A stretch of DNA of 54,944 nucleotides, taken from Bacteroidales bacterium UBA1745 (GTDB lineage Bacteria; Bacteroidota; Bacteroidia; Bacteroidales; UBA932). The stretch is from the NCBI GenBank assembly GCA_002314885.1, contig DCHT01000060.1:10721-65664 (forward strand). Reading direction: 5' to 3'. Numbering within the stretch: position 1 is the stretch's first letter; the number at the start of each line of letters is the position of its first letter. The position numbers and the translations under genes were made by a program. The notes under the pieces were generated by a model. That model was given only the letters and a program-made list of their open reading frames with translations, ran no database searches and was not told the origin of the DNA. Positions 50,389 to 54,944 of this stretch are shown here, one piece after another.

Positions 50389-52410
50389 ATGAACAACAGG
50401 CTTCTCGCGCTTTTCTGCGCCGCATTTTCCATATTTTTTTCCTGCAACAAGCCGGACCCTATCAAGCCGGACGATCCCGAGCCGGAGAAACCTGTCGAAT
50501 ATGAGGAATACATACCCGACACATTCGTCGACGAGGCGGACGATGCCACAGCCGATCCAAGCGGGACATTCGACTACTCGCTCCTGGCCGCAAAGGGACA
50601 TCCGAGGCTGCTTATGGATACCCAGGACTTCGGAGATCTGAAGGACAGGATGACCGGAGAGAAGAGGCTCGAGAATATGGTCCTCTACAAGCTCCACAAG
50701 CAGATTATGGATAACGCGGCAGTGATCGTGGAAGACCCGACGCCCATCAAATATCAGCTGGATGCTTCCGGCAGGCGCCTGCTCTCCCAGTCCCGCAATG
50801 CTCTGAAGCGCCTGAGCACTATGGCCTACGCCTACCGCCTCACTGGGGAACAGAAATATCTGGACAAGGCATCCTTTGACCTCAAGACCGTCTGCGAATT
50901 CGAGGACTGGCATCCGAGCCACTATCTGGACGTGGCTGAAATGGCCCTCGGAGTGGCCGTGGCCTACGACTGGCTCTACTATGTGCTCGACAACGAGCTC
51001 CGCGCCAAAGCGCACAAGTGCCTGGTGGACTACGCCCTCAAGACCTCGACCACCCACAGTTACCACAAGACCTACAACAACTGGAACCAGGTGTGCAACG
51101 GAGGCATCATATCCGCTGCGATCGCCGTATATGAGAAAGACAAGAAAGCCAGCGTCGATGCGATAGAAAAGGGCCTCGAAAGCCATTCTACGATAATGAA
51201 GTCCATCTATTCCCCGGACGGAAACTATGGCGAGGGATATGGATACTGGGAATACGGCACCTCCTACGAAGTCGTGCTCCTGAGCGCCCTGGAGAAGGCA
51301 TTCGGCAATATGGCAGACCTGGAGAAGACCCAGGGATTTATGGACACGGCCGAATATATGCTCTTTATGGACGGTGCCTCCAAGAAGGACTTCTCATACG
51401 CCGACGGCGGAGCCAACAAGGAGAGCTGCAAGCTCGCTATGTGGTGGTTCGCAGCTCAGAAGAAGGACCCAAGCCTGCTCAAGACAGAATGGAGACTGCT
51501 CAATGCGGGAAGTTACCCTGGCAGCACTACGGATGCATCCAGGCTGCTGGCTCTCATCCCGTCGATGGTTGTGGGCAAGGGGCTTGAGAATCCGGACAGC
51601 GCCCCTATCAGCAAGAAGTTCTGGTCAGGCAACGGAGTCGTGCCGGTGGCGATGGTCCACAGCAGCTGGAGCTTCGCGGAAGACGACTGCTATCTCGGCA
51701 TCAAGGGCGGCAGTCCAAGCAGTTCCCACAGTCATATGGACGCCGGTTCCTTCGTATTCGACGCCCAGGGAAAACGTTGGTCCCAGGACCTTCAGAGGCC
51801 GAATTACGCCGAGATGGAGAACGCCCTCGGCGCAGTGGGCGGCAATTTCTGGAACTTCGGTCAGAAGTCCCTCCGCTGGGACATCGTGAAGATGAACACG
51901 ATCTGCCACAGCACCCTCTGCTTCACGAACACGGACGGCAGCGTGGACAAGCTCCACGTCACCGATCAGGTCGTGGCCGGCAATGTCCCTATCACCAAGA
52001 CCATCAATTCCAGTGAGGCCGAAATGGGCGCCACCCTGGACCTGAGTTCAGTCTATGCAGACCAGGTGGCATCTGCCATCAGGACAGTCACAATGGTCGA
52101 CCAGAAGTCGCTGAAGGTGGTGGACGTGATCACGGCAAAGGCTGGTATGGACGCCAAGATGGAATGGAGGATGCTCACCCCGGCGACAGCCACAGTGAAT
52201 GCCGGCGACATAGTCCTTACCCAGGGCAAGAAGACTATGACTCTCAAGACCTCCGCAGGCGTAAGCGTCGTTATGAGCAGTTGGGAGAATGCGCGCCCGT
52301 CCACTTGGACCGCTCAGACCTGGGACAGCAGCCTCTCGGGCACGATCGTCGGATTCACCGCGACCATCCCGGCAGGAAAGACCGTCACTTTCGAAACTAC
52401 TCTTCAGTAG
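50389..52410 (+). CDS. Heparinase II/III-family polysaccharide lyase (lipoprotein)
   Basis: A 673-residue predicted lipoprotein (MNNRLLALFCAAFSIFFSC) with a Pro/Asp/Glu-rich stretch directly after the lipidated cysteine (NKPDPIKPDDPEPE), consistent with export to the cell surface. Residues about 60-380 are the alpha-toroid domain (NNWNQVCNGG, YGEGYGYWEYGTSYE), and 410-670 the heparinase II/III domain with SHSHMDAGSF (His447, His449, Asp451). It is related to the lyase at 40864 in layout and motifs. A surface lyase here and a periplasmic one there would be a normal division of labour. It is divergent from susC and overlaps the convergent ispE gene by 14 bases. Start ATG 50389 is preferred over an in-frame TTG within the promoter. 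Confidence 0.87.
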   Translation: MNNRLLALFCAAFSIFFSCNKPDPIKPDDPEPEKPVEYEEYIPDTFVDEADDATADPSGTFDYSLLAAKGHPRLLMDTQDFGDLKDRMTGEKRLENMVLYKLHKQIMDNAAVIVEDPTPIKYQLDASGRRLLSQSRNALKRLSTMAYAYRLTGEQKYLDKASFDLKTVCEFEDWHPSHYLDVAEMALGVAVAYDWLYYVLDNELRAKAHKCLVDYALKTSTTHSYHKTYNNWNQVCNGGIISAAIAVYEKDKKASVDAIEKGLESHSTIMKSIYSPDGNYGEGYGYWEYGTSYEVVLLSALEKAFGNMADLEKTQGFMDTAEYMLFMDGASKKDFSYADGGANKESCKLAMWWFAAQKKDPSLLKTEWRLLNAGSYPGSTTDASRLLALIPSMVVGKGLENPDSAPISKKFWSGNGVVPVAMVHSSWSFAEDDCYLGIKGGSPSSSHSHMDAGSFVFDAQGKRWSQDLQRPNYAEMENALGAVGGNFWNFGQKSLRWDIVKMNTICHSTLCFTNTDGSVDKLHVTDQVVAGNVPITKTINSSEAEMGATLDLSSVYADQVASAIRTVTMVDQKSLKVVDVITAKAGMDAKMEWRMLTPATATVNAGDIVLTQGKKTMTLKTSAGVSVVMSSWENARPSTWTAQTWDSSLSGTIVGFTATIPAGKTVTFETTLQ

Positions 52411-53245
52411 GAGAATATAGGCCGTACAGGGCCGAACCGGAACCCGACATCGACGCATAGACGGCGCCGGTGGCATAGAGAGATTCCTTGACCGCCTTCA
52501 AAGACGGATATTTTTCAAACACCGTGGTCTCGAAATCATTGACCACGCATTCCTTCCAGTCCTCCACCGGACGCATCAGGGCGTCTTTCAGAGCCAATGC
52601 GGGCTCGGCGGGAACTATGCCCTTGTAGGCATCTGCAGTCGAAACGCTGACGCCCTCCGGAATCACGACTTCGAGGTGATATTTCTCCAATGCAGGCACT
52701 GGGTACTCTTCCAATATCTCCCCACGGCCGGTGCCGAACATAGGACGGTTATATACGAAGAAGGCGCAGTCGCTGCCCAGACGGGCGGCATAGGAGGCCA
52801 ACTGGGCCTCGCTCAAGCCCAGGGAGAACATCTCGGAAAGCATCTTCAGGGTGAAGGCTGCATCTGCGGAACCACCGCCCAGACCGGCCCCTACAGGAGA
52901 AGTCTTCTCGAGGAATATCTTGACTGCAGGCAGTTTGAAATCGGCATCCAGAAGCGCGTATGCCCTGGCGCAAAGATCCTTGAGCGGATCCCAGTCCACA
53001 CCGTCAGCCTTGGCTATGGTAATCATCAGCTTGCCGTCCTCGGAAATACCCTGGGCCACATTCTGCCCGTACTTGGCAAAGAGAGCGGCGGAAGTGCGGC
53101 TGTAGTCGTCTCCGCTGATGATTTCCAGTGTGTCGTGAATGTCAAAGTAAGGCACGAAGAGCGTGTCCAGATCGTGATATCCGTCCGGACGCTTCCTGAG
53201 CACGTTGAGGCCCAGATTTATCTTGACATTCGGATTTGTGACCAT
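52397..53245 (-). CDS. ispE: 4-diphosphocytidyl-2-C-methyl-D-erythritol kinase
   Basis: A 282-residue GHMP-family kinase of the MEP isoprenoid pathway. The ATP-binding motif PVGAGLGGGSADAA and the N-terminal NVKINLGLNVLRKRPDGYHDL are characteristic, and MSGSGSALYG near the end is the third GHMP motif. Start ATG 53245 lies one base after the sufD stop; upstream in-frame starts lie inside sufD. It ends inside the convergent lyase gene (14-base overlap). Linkage with suf genes may be functional, since the later MEP enzymes IspG and IspH use iron-sulfur clusters. Confidence 0.94.
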   Translation of the reverse strand: MVTNPNVKINLGLNVLRKRPDGYHDLDTLFVPYFDIHDTLEIISGDDYSRTSAALFAKYGQNVAQGISEDGKLMITIAKADGVDWDPLKDLCARAYALLDADFKLPAVKIFLEKTSPVGAGLGGGSADAAFTLKMLSEMFSLGLSEAQLASYAARLGSDCAFFVYNRPMFGTGRGEILEEYPVPALEKYHLEVVIPEGVSVSTADAYKGIVPAEPALALKDALMRPVEDWKECVVNDFETTVFEKYPSLKAVKESLYATGAVYASMSGSGSALYGLYSPTEE

Positions 53246-53246
53246 A

Positions 53247-53866
53247 TTACCTGACCATCTCGCGGATGGCGTCTTCAATGGTGGCGGTAAGCTGTTCCTT
53301 CTCCGCCTGATCGCTGATAGTGTCGAGGACAGGCGAGATGAAGGATATCATCTGAAGCACCTTGGCTTCAGCGTCCGAAATGCCGCGGCTGCGCATATAG
53401 AACTGCTCCTCCTCGTTGAGGCGGCCTACAGTCGCACCGTGGGAGCATTTCACGTCATCGGCATAGATTTCCAGCTGAGGCTTGGTCTCCGCCCTGGCAG
53501 CATCGCTGAGCAGGAGATTGTGGTTGGCCTGGTAGGCCTCGGTCTTCTGAGCATCCTTGTCCACGACTATGCGACCATAGAAGTCGGTCCTGGCCTTGCC
53601 GCCCACGAGTCCCTTGAAGATCTGGCTGCTGGTGCAGCGGCCCACCTTGTGACGGAGAACGACGGATATCTTCACCTTCTCCTCACCGCCGCAGACATAC
53701 ACGCCGGAGAGCTTCACATCCGCGCCCTCCCCGACCAGGTCGATGGTCATAGGGAGTTCGCAGCTGACACCCGGCAGGATGACGAGGGTCATATCCACGG
53801 ACTCGCCGGCACCGACGGTCAGAGACTGCGGCACAGTGTCCTTACCTATGATATATACCCTGTTCA

Positions 53867-53867
<1 letters not shown>
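53247..53867 (-). CDS. sufD: SufD-like Fe-S assembly protein, short form
   Basis: A 206-residue protein matching only the beta-helical core and C-terminal helices of SufD. The conserved motif EIYADDVKCSHGATVG contains the histidine needed for cluster assembly, and the C-terminal RSRGISDAEAKVLQMISF is typical. Most SufD proteins have more than 400 residues; the N-terminal helical half is missing here. The reading frame is clean, with a 1-base overlap with sufC, so it looks like a natural short form and not a frameshift. It should pair with SufB and SufC, but SufB is not in view. Confidence 0.85.
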
Positions 53868-54625
<758 letters not shown>

Positions 54626-54629
54626 ATTT

Positions 54630-54944
54630 CTACTTTGAGTTTTCTTTTCTGTTTCTGCCATATACCCTGCCGTGCACGACCCATCTGTCGAAGGCGGCGA
54701 GCAGGCCCGGTACGACTACAAGTATGAGGACCACGGCCACGAGTGCGCCGATGGCAAGACTGCCCACGATGGCGGATATGGCCACGTCGTCGACCATTGC
54801 GGCCATCGCGCCCGGAGCTGCAACCATTATGAGGCCGGAAGTCATAATCGTCCTGATGGAACCGCGATATGCCTCGCGGACGGCGTCACTGATAGGCATA
54901 ATCTTGCGCTTTTCCTTGTAGTAGTTGGTGAAGAGTATGCCGTA
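54630..54944 (-). CDS. RND/MMPL-family transporter, C-terminal fragment
   Basis: The last 104 codons of a gene that enters from the right edge. The segment YGILFTNYYKEKRK, then SDAVREAYRGSIRTIMTSGLIM and a final pair of hydrophobic helices (AISAIVGSLAIGALVAVVLILVVVPGLLAAF), matches the C-terminal helices of RND/MMPL exporters. A basic tail (RVYGRNRKENSK) ends the protein. Substrate unknown. It precedes sufC by 4 bases on the same strand, so sufC-sufD-ispE may be transcribed with it. Confidence 0.75.
   Translation of the reverse strand, partial: YGILFTNYYKEKRKIMPISDAVREAYRGSIRTIMTSGLIMVAAPGAMAAMVDDVAISAIVGSLAIGALVAVVLILVVVPGLLAAFDRWVVHGRVYGRNRKENSK

Noticed and set aside
40864..52410. Mobile element carrying the polysaccharide locus
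   Set aside because: No integrase, transposase, tRNA-linked attachment site or flanking direct repeat was seen at either end.

Overview
This window is chromosomal DNA from a member of the Bacteroidota, most likely order Bacteroidales. The signs are a SusC/SusD pair with a BACON-domain surface lipoprotein, GldF/GldG-type ABC permeases, a ribosomal protein S16 with a long C-terminal tail, a sigma / dual-membrane anti-sigma pair, the near absence of Shine-Dalgarno sequences, and many promoters of the Bacteroides type (TTTG-N19-21-TAnnTTTG). The DNA is moderately GC-rich and densely coding. I see no phage, insertion sequence, CRISPR array or rRNA. A more exact placement (for example a Cryptobacteroides-like uncultured gut lineage) is only a guess.

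Layout. 1-7.4 kb: housekeeping and envelope genes (partial radical SAM gene, NlpC/P60 hydrolase, galE, dacB, radA, phosphoesterase, rsmE), with two small lipoprotein genes that share a signal peptide but have unrelated mature parts. 7.4-11.6 kb: an AraC-type regulator, a FeoB-like iron transporter whose GTPase motifs have been lost, tRNA-Leu(GAG), rimM and rpsP. 11.6-19.1 kb: a compact operon with almost the whole diaminopimelate pathway (dapE-lysC-dapB-dapA-dapD-aminotransferase-dapF), ending in a DUF4465 lipoprotein. 19.2-27.3 kb: nrdD-nrdG followed by an ABC ATPase and two tandem GldF-GldG fusion permeases. 27.5-29.5 kb: phosphopantetheinyl transferase, a candidate structured RNA and malate dehydrogenase. 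29.5-35.2 kb: MINPP-like phosphatase, an SDR epimerase with a zinc-ribbon tail, an EnvC-like M23 protein and a TPR protein. 35.2-38.3 kb: ECF sigma factor with a Dma-type anti-sigma/outer-membrane barrel fusion, then a cysteine-rich lipoprotein. 38.3-40.8 kb: tsaE, queF and comM. 40.8-52.4 kb: a polysaccharide utilization locus with two heparinase II/III-like lyases, SusC, SusD and a beta-helical BACON lipoprotein. 52.4 kb to the end: ispE, sufD, sufC and the tail of an RND/MMPL transporter.

How the genes work together. Several blocks serve the cell wall and envelope: DAP supply, DacB, NlpC/P60 and the EnvC-like activator. The PUL is built to bind, cut and import a uronate-containing polysaccharide; SusC and one lyase are fired from a shared divergent promoter carrying a small palindrome. 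Anaerobic life shows in NrdD/NrdG and ferrous iron transport. Only one stretch slightly longer than 300 bases lacks a confident gene (28141-28443); it holds the candidate structured RNA and two opposed promoters.

Functional assignments rest on motifs read by eye; no database search was possible.
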